From: Lachnospiraceae bacterium | GTDB taxonomy: Bacteria > Bacillota > Clostridia > Lachnospirales > Lachnospiraceae | DNA length: 14,740 nucleotides | Assembly: GCA_009774215.1 (NCBI GenBank) | Contig: VSNH01000093.1 | Coordinates: 1-14,740, forward strand | Direction of reading: 5' to 3' | Part shown: positions 1 to 6,542 of the stretch, in pieces | How the letters are laid out: each line of letters opens with the position of its first letter | Numbering within the stretch: position 1 is the stretch's first letter | Notes under the pieces: model-generated | The model's database searches: none | The model's input: the letters and a program-made list of their open reading frames with translations, nothing else | Told to the model about the DNA's origin: nothing | Made by a program: the position numbers and the translations under genes

Positions 1-12
1 TAAATCACCCCT

Positions 13-82
13 CCCCCCCCTCTATTTTTGATAATATAAACCGCCGGTATGGGTGTTTTATTTTTTTTATCTACCCCCCCCC
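13..82. repeat. two homopolymeric C tracts (8 and 9 nt) in intergenic DNA
   Basis: A run of eight C lies at 13-20 and a run of nine C at 74-82. An eight-T run lies between them at 61-68. No gene is visible from 1 to 139 on either strand. The tracts could be hypervariable in length (slipped-strand mispairing) or sites of sequencing error. Nothing shows what they would regulate, because the next gene to the left lies outside the window. Confidence 0.5.
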
Positions 83-139
83 GATTCCCTATCACTCCAA
101 ATATGAGCTTCTATATACCGTTCCGGTCCATATTTTGCA

Positions 140-295
140 TCATCTAAATAATTTCACAACAAGACCATGCAGCACAAATGCCATCGTCACGGGAACCGCT
201 ATACACGCTAAGCTGTAAGTAAGCACGGAAGGAAATCTAATTTCTCTAAACAGAGACAGCACGTACGGATGTACCAGAAAAATCCTTCCTCTACA
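140..295 (-). pseudogene. probable C-terminal remnant of a membrane acyltransferase (acyltransferase-3-like)
   Basis: This minus-strand frame is open for 51 codons between a TGA at 296-298 and a TGA at 140-142. It has no credible start codon or ribosome binding site. The translation begins CRGRIFLVHPYVLSLFRE and then gives a hydrophobic helix around TYSLACIAVPVTMAFVLHG, ending KLFR. An IFLVHP-type motif followed by a membrane helix and a short basic tail resembles the last segment of acyltransferase-3 (OatA-like) membrane proteins. The open frame starts inside the last codons of the ABC permease gene, in a different frame, as if the 5' part of the gene was lost at that junction. The family call is an inference from a short motif. 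It could also be chance open frame, although the hydrophobic pattern argues for former coding sequence. Confidence 0.4.
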
Positions 296-2318
296 TCATC
301 GTGTCATCCCGCAAAACCTCCGCCAGATTCATCCCCCGCATCCTGCGCCAGCCCAGATAATAGGCGAAGGCCACCGTCCCGCCCACCGCCAGCATAAACG
401 CGCCGATCGGTAAAAGAGGCGCCTCAGCCAGAAACTCCGCCGGATCCACATAGCTTGCCTTTAACATCGCTCCCACCGCAAAAACCGCGACAGCTACAGC
501 CCACAACATCGGACGGCAAGCCAGCACAAACGCCTCGATGCAGAACATCTTCCGCAGTTCTCCTGGCGTCATGCCTACGGAAAGATACCTGGCAAACTCC
601 CTCTTTCTCTGCCGCACAAAGCCAATCGTGTTGGAAAACACATTGCCTACGCCAATCAGAGCGAGCAGCGCGCAGAAGCTCCCCAGCACGAGCATCATCC
701 CCTGCAGCTGCCGATCGTTTGTCTCATATTCCCGGATGCGGTTCTCGCTCTCGATCGTGTAAACACCTGCAAGACATTTCTCCACTTCACCCTGTATCTG
801 CTCCAATTCCGCAAGACTGATCCCCTCCTTGCAGAGTATACGGATCAGAGTATCTTGCTCTGCGCCGCCCACCTGCGCTTCTATTTTTTCCCACAGGCTT
901 ACGGGTATAAAATGCACCAGCTCATATTTGTCAATTGTGGCGTACTCCTCCCGAAGAACGGGGACTTCCTCCGTGCAGGCCAACACAGGAATCTCCACAG
1001 CCGCCGCACCATCTGAAACCGGCATTTTTCCAGCCGCCGTCCCGCCCGTCTGCGCCGCAAGCGCTGTTGTCCGGCAGTCATTGATATAGGGCATATACTG
1101 CGGATGCCGAAAATCCGGGTTTGTCACATCACGGATTAAGTTTCGGATCACTGCCCCGTCCGTCCTTTGCGGAGCGCCGATCTGTCCGCAATATTCCAGA
1201 AACGCCGCGTCGTCCAATATGATAATCGGTGCATTCACCCAAAAACCATCGTAGTCCCGCGTCACATATTTCCCATCGTCATAAGAAAATCCCCCGTTCG
1301 CCTTAAACTCTCCACTCAGTTCTTCCTCTGTTATACAGCATTTTACCCCTGCCTTCCGGTACACAGTCACATCTTCCACACCCGGAACCTCCCGAAGCCG
1401 TTCTGTCTCTCCAAAGGCTCCGATCCCCGTGTTTTTCACCGTAATCATAATATCCCAGGCATCCTGATATTTTTCAAAATAAGTCTCCCGCGTGCTGATT
1501 GCCGACAGGGTAAAAAAGCACTGCATCAGCGTAAATGCCGTCATGGAAAGAAGCAGGGACACAGCCGCGGTTCTCAGCGCCTTCCTCTGTGCCTTGAGCG
1601 CATTTCCGGCCAATTCTCCCTCCATGCCAAATACAAGTGAAAGCACAGGGGAATGTTTCTTTTTCTTTAGCTGCAGCTCCCTCGTATTTTTAATAGCCTC
1701 AAGCGGCGTCAGCACACTCAGTTTCCTGGCGGGCAGCCAGACGGATACCCCTATGGTAAGCCCCGTTGCCAGAAGTGTTACCGCAAGAATCAGAGGATGA
1801 TAACCGAACACCGCCCGCCTTCTGCCCTCCACGTCCCGCACCAACCACTCCAACAGGGCCAGAAGTCCCCTGCCGCCCGCTATGCCGGCCAGCGTGCCCG
1901 CCGCAACCGGCGCTGCGCATAAATACGCCGTCTCCTGCAAAAGACATGCCCGTATCTGTCTCGGCGTCGCGCCGATACTTGCCAATATGCCGAACTGATG
2001 GATTCTCGCCTGCATGGTCGCGGCAAAGGCATTGTGTATAATCAGAATCAGGGAAAACGCTGCCAACCCCATAATAAGCAGAAAAAGCGGAAACACCAGC
2101 CGCGGCGCCTCGTCATTTGCGTCGCGCATTAGATACATCGCCATAAGCGCGTACTGATCGCCCGCAGCCCGCAGCCGTTCCACCTCATACTTCCACATAT
2201 TGTAAAAGAGGCAGCCAAGCAGAGACAGAAGCAGAGACGAAATCAAGGCGGCCGTCATAACGGCAGCGGCTGCGGCACGGTTGTTTTTCAGATAACCTGA
2301 CGAATATTCTCTCCACAT
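291..2318 (-). CDS. ABC transporter permease, FtsX family (Bce/peptide-exporter-like)
   Basis: Membrane subunit that pairs with the ATPase encoded just upstream. With the ATG start it is 675 residues. Predicted layout: a membrane helix at about 20-42; three helices at about 77-198 forming a first FtsX domain, including the cytoplasmic stretch RIHQFGILASIGATPRQI; a fifth helix at about 250-275; a large extracytoplasmic region at about 278-545; and a second FtsX domain with three helices at about 550-665, containing REFARYLSVGMTPGELRKM. A large external domain between FtsX halves is typical of BceB-like permeases that sense or remove cell-wall-active peptides, but I see about 8 helices, not the 10 of classical BceB. 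A GTG at 2327 would give a 4-nt GTGA overlap with the ATPase stop. However, the perfect Shine-Dalgarno AAGGAGGTGA abuts that GTG and sits 8 nt from the ATG at 2318, so I chose the ATG. The substrate is unknown. Confidence 0.88.
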   Translation of the reverse strand: MWREYSSGYLKNNRAAAAAVMTAALISSLLLSLLGCLFYNMWKYEVERLRAAGDQYALMAMYLMRDANDEAPRLVFPLFLLIMGLAAFSLILIIHNAFAATMQARIHQFGILASIGATPRQIRACLLQETAYLCAAPVAAGTLAGIAGGRGLLALLEWLVRDVEGRRRAVFGYHPLILAVTLLATGLTIGVSVWLPARKLSVLTPLEAIKNTRELQLKKKKHSPVLSLVFGMEGELAGNALKAQRKALRTAAVSLLLSMTAFTLMQCFFTLSAISTRETYFEKYQDAWDIMITVKNTGIGAFGETERLREVPGVEDVTVYRKAGVKCCITEEELSGEFKANGGFSYDDGKYVTRDYDGFWVNAPIIILDDAAFLEYCGQIGAPQRTDGAVIRNLIRDVTNPDFRHPQYMPYINDCRTTALAAQTGGTAAGKMPVSDGAAAVEIPVLACTEEVPVLREEYATIDKYELVHFIPVSLWEKIEAQVGGAEQDTLIRILCKEGISLAELEQIQGEVEKCLAGVYTIESENRIREYETNDRQLQGMMLVLGSFCALLALIGVGNVFSNTIGFVRQRKREFARYLSVGMTPGELRKMFCIEAFVLACRPMLWAVAVAVFAVGAMLKASYVDPAEFLAEAPLLPIGAFMLAVGGTVAFAYYLGWRRMRGMNLAEVLRDDTMM

Positions 2319-2323
2319 CCCGC

Positions 2324-3004
2324 TCACCTCCTTCTCTCATCACCGACAATACGGCCATCCTCGATCGTTATGATTCTGTCCGCCTCCAGGGCGATCTTTT
2401 CATCATGGGTAATCAGCAGGATCGTCTGCTTTAATCTGCGGTTAGACAGCTTGAGCATGTCCATGATTTCTCCGGAATTTTTCTGATCCAGATTTCCTGT
2501 CGGCTCGTCCGCCAAAAGCAGGGCCGGGCGGTAAATCAGAGAGCGGGCAATGGCAACCCTCTGCTGCTGCCCGCCCGACAATTGGTTTGGCAGCGCCTCC
2601 AGCCGCCCCGCAAGGCCGAGTGACTTCACCACTTCCTCAAAATACGCCTCGTCCGGCTTACGCTTATCCAGCGTAAGCGGCATCAGAATATTCCTTTTCA
2701 CCGTCAATGTGGGAATCAAATTATAAAACTGGTACACCAGCCCCACCTTCCTGCGCCGGAAAATGGCCGCCTGGGTTAGCTTAAGTCCGGCAAGATCCGT
2801 TCCCTCCACAGTCACCCTGCCGCCCGTGGGCTTATCCACACACCCCAAAATATGCAGCAGCGTAGATTTTCCTGAGCCGGAAGCCCCGATAATGGCCACA
2901 AATTCTCCCCTGTCAACTTTGAGATCAATCCCCGCAAGCGCCGTCACCCGGTTGTCCCCGGAGCCGTACACTTTTGTTACCCCTTCGCATGTCAGAATAT
3001 TCAC
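2324..3004 (-). CDS. ABC transporter ATP-binding protein (MacB/LolD/BceA type)
   Basis: Cytoplasmic ATPase of 226 residues that energises the downstream FtsX-family permease. All nucleotide-binding motifs are intact: Walker A GASGSGKST (40-48), Q-loop Gln92 in VYQFYNLIP, signature LSGGQQQR (142-149), Walker B ALLLADEP (161-168), D-loop and switch His200 in LLITHD. The length and the TGNLDQKNSGEIM stretch are typical of the MacB/LolD/BceA group, which works with FtsX-type permeases and not with solute-binding-protein importers. The start is GTG at 3004, supported by AAGGAGG 9 nt upstream. Its stop overlaps the permease reading frame by up to 4 nt, implying translational coupling. Sixty bases separate it from the histidine kinase gene, and that gap contains a possible extended -10 promoter. 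Confidence 0.93.
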   Translation of the reverse strand: MNILTCEGVTKVYGSGDNRVTALAGIDLKVDRGEFVAIIGASGSGKSTLLHILGCVDKPTGGRVTVEGTDLAGLKLTQAAIFRRRKVGLVYQFYNLIPTLTVKRNILMPLTLDKRKPDEAYFEEVVKSLGLAGRLEALPNQLSGGQQQRVAIARSLIYRPALLLADEPTGNLDQKNSGEIMDMLKLSNRRLKQTILLITHDEKIALEADRIITIEDGRIVGDERRR

Positions 3005-3040
3005 TGTCTGTTTCCTCCTTTTGCCCTTACTCTCCCTATT

Positions 3041-3049
3041 ATCATAGCA
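3041..3049 (-). promoter_or_regulatory. possible extended -10 promoter for the ABC ATPase-permease pair
   Basis: On the minus strand this reads TGCTATGAT, which matches the extended -10 consensus TGnTATAAT at all but one base. It lies 37 nt before the ATPase start codon. No good -35 box sits 17 nt upstream. It may allow the transporter genes to be expressed apart from the regulator/kinase pair. The call is weak. Confidence 0.35.
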
Positions 3050-3064
3050 GGCGAAAGTGACAAC

Positions 3065-4054
3065 TCAGTGACGGTAAATACGGATTTCAAAACAAGCGCC
3101 GCCCTCCGGCAAATTCTTCGCTCGTATGGTACCGTTCTGGCGGCCTATCAGCTCCTTTGCCAAGGCAAGTCCGATGCCGATCCCTCCCTCTCTCGCATTT
3201 TTGCCCCGGTAAAACCGCTCAAAAAGATGAGGCAGATCTTTCCTGTCAAATCCTGCCCCCTCATCCCAAATCAAAATTTTCGTATACAGGGGATTCTGCC
3301 CGTAGGCACAATGAACACATCCGCCCGCATTGTGCTCCGCACAGTTTTTCATCAGGTTCATAACCGCCTCCATGGTCCAGTCCAAATCGACATGAACCTT
3401 CACTTCCCCAAGTTCCGAAATATCCACCGAAACTTCCGACTGCGCAAAAATCTCCTGCAGGTTATCAGCCGCAAGCATAAGCAGAGTGTAAACGTCCGTC
3501 TCCTCCCTCTTTAAGACCAATGTCCCGGCATCCAGACGGGCTAAGAGAAGCAAAGCCTCCTCCAGATGTGTCAGCCGCATAAGCTGTCTCTGTATCTGTT
3601 CTGTCCCCTCCTTCTCCGCTGACCCGCTCCCCATTGTCTGTACGGACAAAGATATCGCTGTGATCGGCGTTTTGATCTGATGTGCGATGTTGGACAGATT
3701 GTGGGCAAACTCATTTTTTACCCGCACCGCCTCCTCCCTCGTCTGATACAGATACGTCACCGTCTTGTAAATCTGATCTTCCAATTTGGAAAGCTCGTCC
3801 TCCCCCAGCGCGGAGAGCACCGGCGCGCTTCCCGCGTTGGCCCGCTCCAGATATACCGTCAATTCCTGCACGCGCAGGGCCTCCCGTTTCTTCTGACGCA
3901 CAATCCCGGCGGCAAAAACGCCGGCACACGCCAGCCTGACACCAAAACAGGGCGCAGCCAGCATAATCACTGCAGCACAAATAACCAATCCCGTTGTCAA
4001 AGCATTCCTCGAAACCGCTTCCCTGATTTTCCACTCACCCCTATCAGTCTCCAT
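3065..4054 (-). CDS. sensor histidine kinase, short-sensor (intramembrane-sensing) type
   Basis: Membrane kinase of 329 residues that should phosphorylate the response regulator encoded immediately upstream. Two helices at about 19-35 and 37-53 are joined by only a few residues, so there is almost no extracytoplasmic domain. Conserved blocks follow: H-box NIAHQIKTPI with phospho-acceptor His125, N-box NLMKNCAEH (Asn237), G1 box DEGAGF (264-269), F-box LFERFYRG and G2 box GGIGIGLALAKEL (290-302). Short-sensor kinases beside FtsX-type transporters (BceS family) usually receive their signal from the transporter itself and not from a free ligand. That fits the gene order here but is an inference. 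The ATG start overlaps the regulator's end by 11 nt, with GGAGG 6 nt upstream of it, so the two are translationally coupled. Confidence 0.92.
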   Translation of the reverse strand: METDRGEWKIREAVSRNALTTGLVICAAVIMLAAPCFGVRLACAGVFAAGIVRQKKREALRVQELTVYLERANAGSAPVLSALGEDELSKLEDQIYKTVTYLYQTREEAVRVKNEFAHNLSNIAHQIKTPITAISLSVQTMGSGSAEKEGTEQIQRQLMRLTHLEEALLLLARLDAGTLVLKREETDVYTLLMLAADNLQEIFAQSEVSVDISELGEVKVHVDLDWTMEAVMNLMKNCAEHNAGGCVHCAYGQNPLYTKILIWDEGAGFDRKDLPHLFERFYRGKNAREGGIGIGLALAKELIGRQNGTIRAKNLPEGGACFEIRIYRH

Positions 4055-4721
4055 CCGTTTCCTCCATGCGGTAACCCACGCTTCTGACCGTTTTTAGACA
4101 GGACGGCTGGTGCAGCTTGTCCCGCAGGCGTTTAACCGTCACAGACAACGTATTGTCATTCACATAGTTCCCATTTACATCCCACACCTGTTCCAGCAGT
4201 TTCTCTCTGGTGACAATTCTTCCCTTATTCCGCATCAGGCATAAAAGCACCTGATACTCCATCGCGCTTAAACCGATCTCTTCCGTCCCGCAGGTAACGA
4301 GCATACGGTTTAAATCCATCGCAATTCTGTTGCAGGAAAGATACTGCCCGCTCACGTCCCCGCACCTGCGAAGAAGCGCCTGCACCCGGGAGTACAGCAC
4401 CTCCAGCACGAATGGCTTCACCACATAGTCGTCCGCCCCGCTCTCAAACCCTGAAACAATATCCGCGCTGTCGCCCCGCACCGTGAGGAAAATAATCGGC
4501 AGTTCCTCCCGGTTTCCGCGAATCCACCGACAAAGACCGTCCCCGCGCCCGTCCGGCATATTCCAGTCAAGCAGCACCATTGCCGGCAGTCGTCTTGTCA
4601 ATGCCTGTCTTAAACCCGCGAGTGTACCGAATATTGACACTTTTATATTTTTCCGTTCCAGATATTCCTTCACCACTCCGGCAATATCCGGATCATCCTC
4701 CGCGTAATAAATTTCCGTCAT
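4044..4721 (-). CDS. OmpR/PhoB-family response regulator
   Basis: DNA-binding regulator of 225 residues. The receiver domain (about 1-115) has the acidic pair at Asp9/Asp10, phospho-acceptor Asp52 in VLLDWNMPDG, Thr80 in IIFLT and Lys102 in VVKPF. The winged-helix DNA-binding domain (about 125-220) has the family stretches LSAMEYQVLLCLM, VTREKLLEQVW and TLSVTVKRLRDKL, ending VRSVGYRME. It is the first gene of the regulator-kinase-ATPase-permease run and probably controls its own operon. A set of three ACAAG repeats lies between its -10 box and start codon. The ATG at 4721 has only modest upstream purines (GGTGG), so its own ribosome binding site is weak. Confidence 0.94.
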   Translation of the reverse strand: MTEIYYAEDDPDIAGVVKEYLERKNIKVSIFGTLAGLRQALTRRLPAMVLLDWNMPDGRGDGLCRWIRGNREELPIIFLTVRGDSADIVSGFESGADDYVVKPFVLEVLYSRVQALLRRCGDVSGQYLSCNRIAMDLNRMLVTCGTEEIGLSAMEYQVLLCLMRNKGRIVTREKLLEQVWDVNGNYVNDNTLSVTVKRLRDKLHQPSCLKTVRSVGYRMEETDGD

Positions 4722-4734
4722 TCCACCGTCCCGC

Positions 4735-4762
4735 CTTGTTTTTTACCTTGTTTTTATCTTGT
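4735..4762 (-). promoter_or_regulatory. three phased ACAAG direct repeats, candidate operator of the regulator operon
   Basis: CTTGT (ACAAG on the minus strand) occurs at 4735-4739, 4747-4751 and 4758-4762. The starts are 12 and 11 bp apart, about one helical turn. The repeats sit immediately downstream of the predicted -10 box of the response regulator gene, around the expected transcription start and leader. OmpR-family regulators typically bind direct repeats with such phasing, so an autoregulatory operator is plausible. The A-rich spacers make chance similarity possible. Confidence 0.35.
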
Positions 4763-4771
4763 ATTATACCA
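4763..4771 (-). promoter_or_regulatory. extended -10 promoter of the regulator-kinase-transporter operon
   Basis: The minus strand reads TGGTATAAT, a perfect TATAAT preceded by the TG of an extended -10 element, 42 nt before the regulator's ATG. A TTGACA lies upstream but 22 bp away, too far for a normal -35. The promoter may therefore depend on the extended -10 or on an activator. Confidence 0.6.
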
Positions 4772-4782
4772 TAACAAAACGA

Positions 4783-4811
4783 TAGGCATATGTCAAAAAA
4801 CATGCTATAAT
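4783..4811 (+). promoter_or_regulatory. promoter of the PocR-domain gene
   Basis: TAGGCA (4783-4788, four of six matches to TTGACA) is followed 17 bp later by TATAAT (4806-4811), preceded by TG at 4803-4804 as an extended -10. It lies 35 nt before the ATG at 4847 and is back to back with the promoter of the response regulator. The two divergent units share about 125 bp of regulatory DNA. Confidence 0.65.
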
Positions 4812-4846
4812 TAAATACAATATTGTTGAAGGAGGGGGAAATCCAC

Positions 4847-5620
4847 ATGAAACTCTCGGATTTTATGGATATTTCACATTTGCAGAAAATTCAGGACACC
4901 TTTTCGCAAGCCACCGGCCTTGCTGCCATTGCCGTTGACATGGAAGGTAATTATATCACCAAAGGAAGCGGCTTCACCGACTTTTGTACGAAGCAGACCC
5001 AGGGCTGTCAGGAAGGCGCAAAACGCTGCCAGAAATGTACTGCCGCGGGGCAGGGTGTTTACGAATGCCACGCAGGCCTTACGGAGTTTTCCATCGACAT
5101 CGTTTTAAACGGTGAAAAACTGGGCCGCCTAATCGGAGGACAGGTTTTCTCACACGAGCCGGATGAGGAAAAGCTTTCGGCTGTCGCCACAGAGCTTGGA
5201 ATTGATCCGGACGTTTATATCCGTGCCGCCCAAAAGGTACCCGTGCGCACGGAACCGGCCATCCGCGCTGCCGTCTCCCTTTTGAATGACATGGTAAACA
5301 TTCTCATTGTACAGGAATACATGAGCGCCACAGAATACAAAAAGATTCATGTATGGGAAGAAGAGATCGCAAATGCCACAGAAACCGTGGCCCGGATAAA
5401 AGAAAATACCAAGCAACTTGAGGCCATAGCGTCCAAGCAGACCATTATGGCGTTAAACGCTTCCATCGAAACCGCCAGAGTCGGCGCAGCCGGCGCGGGC
5501 TTCGGCATCATCGCCAAACAGATGGGCGCTTTCTCCAAGCAGTCCACGGAAATCTATAAAAAGATCACGCAGGATGCCAACAGCATTGCGGAATCCATAC
5601 ATAAAATGAACGAGACATAA
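4847..5620 (+). CDS. soluble PocR-domain sensor with a truncated MCP signalling tip
   Basis: Cytoplasmic protein of 257 residues; no signal peptide, transmembrane helix or HAMP domain is visible. Residues about 5-165 match a PocR ligand-binding domain: the opening DISHLQKIQDTFSQATGLA, AVDMEGN, the cysteine set Cys47, Cys54, Cys61, Cys64 and Cys74, then LGRLIGGQVF. Known PocR domains sense small molecules such as diols or hydrocarbon derivatives; the ligand here is unknown. Residues about 175-255 are a short coiled coil with the conserved tip of a methyl-accepting chemotaxis protein (MALNASIETARVGAAGAGFG, then IIAKQ), but without the long helices or methylation regions. It may act through CheW/CheA or as a stand-alone sensor. 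The ATG at 4847 follows GGAGGGGG by 8 nt; a TTG at 4823 in the same frame lies upstream of that site and is rejected. It is the only plus-strand gene. Confidence 0.85.
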   Translation: MKLSDFMDISHLQKIQDTFSQATGLAAIAVDMEGNYITKGSGFTDFCTKQTQGCQEGAKRCQKCTAAGQGVYECHAGLTEFSIDIVLNGEKLGRLIGGQVFSHEPDEEKLSAVATELGIDPDVYIRAAQKVPVRTEPAIRAAVSLLNDMVNILIVQEYMSATEYKKIHVWEEEIANATETVARIKENTKQLEAIASKQTIMALNASIETARVGAAGAGFGIIAKQMGAFSKQSTEIYKKITQDANSIAESIHKMNET

Positions 5621-5644
5621 TTATTTCCAAACCTAAACAGATTT

Positions 5645-5681
5645 AAAAAGCTGTCCCCAGTCTACAAGAGGACAGCTTTTT
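5645..5681. terminator. bidirectional intrinsic terminator
   Basis: A perfect 12-bp inverted repeat, AAAAAGCTGTCC (5645-5656) and GGACAGCTTTTT (5670-5681), has a 13-nt loop. It starts 25 nt after the stop of the PocR-domain gene. The T run follows the GC-rich part of the stem in either orientation, so it can end the plus-strand PocR transcript and also the convergent minus-strand DUF1905-C39 transcript. Confidence 0.88.
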
Positions 5682-5700
5682 CTTACGAATCAACATTTTC

Positions 5701-5847
5701 GTTCTTTTCACTAACCGCCATGTCACAGCTCTGCTGTGACTCAAATCAATGCGGAGAATGCCCGTATTTTGGGCATTCTCCCGAGTGAAACATAGAACTT
5801 CTTAACGAAGCAGCCTCTGCTGCTGAGTTTTAGAAGTTCTTTTCACT
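5701..5847. repeat. hairpin array flanked by a 12-nt direct repeat (candidate dispersed element)
   Basis: The 12-mer GTTCTTTTCACT occurs at 5701-5712 and again at 5836-5847. Between them are perfect hairpins: GTCACAGC/GCTGTGAC (5722-5729 and 5733-5740, 3-nt loop) and GGAGAATGCCC/GGGCATTCTCC (5753-5763 and 5771-5781, 7-nt loop). A nested structure follows: GTGAAA/TTTCAC (5785-5790 and 5841-5846) enclosing AGAACTTCT/AGAAGTTCT (5794-5802 and 5832-5840), which encloses AGCAGC/GCTGCT (5809-5814 and 5819-5824). The right end overlaps the stop codon of the DUF1905-C39 gene. No protein is encoded. The density of perfect stems suggests a small non-coding mobile or REP-like unit, or a structured 3' untranslated region. 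Confidence 0.6.
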
Positions 5848-6514
5848 CTACGATAATTTCCAGATACCCCACCATCTTCGCCATATCAAACTCCTTGATT
5901 ACGCCAAGATTCGGATCATAATACTTACCGTCATACCCCACCAGATAATGGCTGTATCTGCCCATACGCTCCATGATGATCGTACACTTCGGCAGCTCCA
6001 CGTCCCTGCCGAGCGTATACACAATCTTATCCGCATGACGAATGCCAAGATATTCCAATGTGGCGATCATCTTACTCATGTTTGCCTGCCATTCCCTGCA
6101 TTTCATAATATCGCAGGCCTCATCAAGCGTGGTCCCTGCAATCATGGCAATACAGGACTGCCCGCACAAGCCGTCCCATGGTTGTGTCACCAATTCCACC
6201 CCGTCAACTTTGCGGATCGGGTGCTCCACGCTGTAGGGGCTGTTCCCTCCCGCATTCATTACATTGCCCACGATCTCAATGGAAATCAAATATTTTTTCC
6301 CAAGCTCCACCTTGGATAAAGTATCCTGACTGACAGGAATGTCATAATAGCCTTGCCCTTTCGGCAGAAGATCGCAGATAAAGCACACATCGTCAAAGCA
6401 GACGCGCACCGGAGCGTCCCCTACCTTCTCACATACCTCCCAGACATTGAAGGGCACGGAGATGGCATTCTCATTCTCCCGAAATTCCACAGTACCTTCA
6501 AATTCGTATTTCAT
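5843..6514 (-). CDS. DUF1905-like domain fused to a C39-like papain-fold cysteine protease domain
   Basis: 223-residue protein, with no signal peptide or membrane helix seen. Residues 1-85 fit the DUF1905 small beta-barrel: an opening YEFEGTVEF strand, a VPFNVWEVC strand, PVRVCFDDV, PKGQGYYDIPVSQDTL, then LGKKYLISIEIVG. Residues about 105-223 resemble a C39-type papain-like domain. Gln111 lies six positions before Cys117 in QPWDGLCGQSCIAMI, the Q-x5-CG pattern of the oxyanion Gln and nucleophile; His189 in YSHYLVGYDG and Asp200 in YYDPN complete a plausible triad. The fold assignment rests on these motifs only. The pairing of the two domains is unusual and the substrate unknown. The gene has its own promoter (6543-6572). 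The ATG is preceded by an AAAGGCGGGG purine run. Cysteine content is high, suggesting a cytoplasmic location. Confidence 0.72.
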   Translation of the reverse strand: MKYEFEGTVEFRENENAISVPFNVWEVCEKVGDAPVRVCFDDVCFICDLLPKGQGYYDIPVSQDTLSKVELGKKYLISIEIVGNVMNAGGNSPYSVEHPIRKVDGVELVTQPWDGLCGQSCIAMIAGTTLDEACDIMKCREWQANMSKMIATLEYLGIRHADKIVYTLGRDVELPKCTIIMERMGRYSHYLVGYDGKYYDPNLGVIKEFDMAKMVGYLEIIVE

Positions 6515-6542
6515 GTCGTAACCCCGCCTTTCTTTTTTGTAT

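Noticed and set aside
2319..2327. GTG start at 2327 for the ABC permease
   Set aside because: It abuts the Shine-Dalgarno AAGGAGG with no spacing, while the ATG at 2318 is 8 nt away. It stays possible because of GTGA stop-start coupling with the ATPase gene.
4823..4846. TTG start adding eight residues to the PocR-domain protein
   Set aside because: The strong GGAGGGGG site lies inside this extension and is ideally spaced for the ATG at 4847; the TTG itself has no site upstream.
5701..5847. CRISPR-like array
   Set aside because: Only two 12-nt direct copies, no regular spacers and no cas genes; the structure is nested inverted repeats.
5843..6514. bacteriocin leader-processing system around the C39-like protein
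   Set aside because: No exporter domain, double-glycine precursor peptide or immunity gene is nearby; the Bce-like transporter is in a separate divergent unit beyond the PocR-domain gene.
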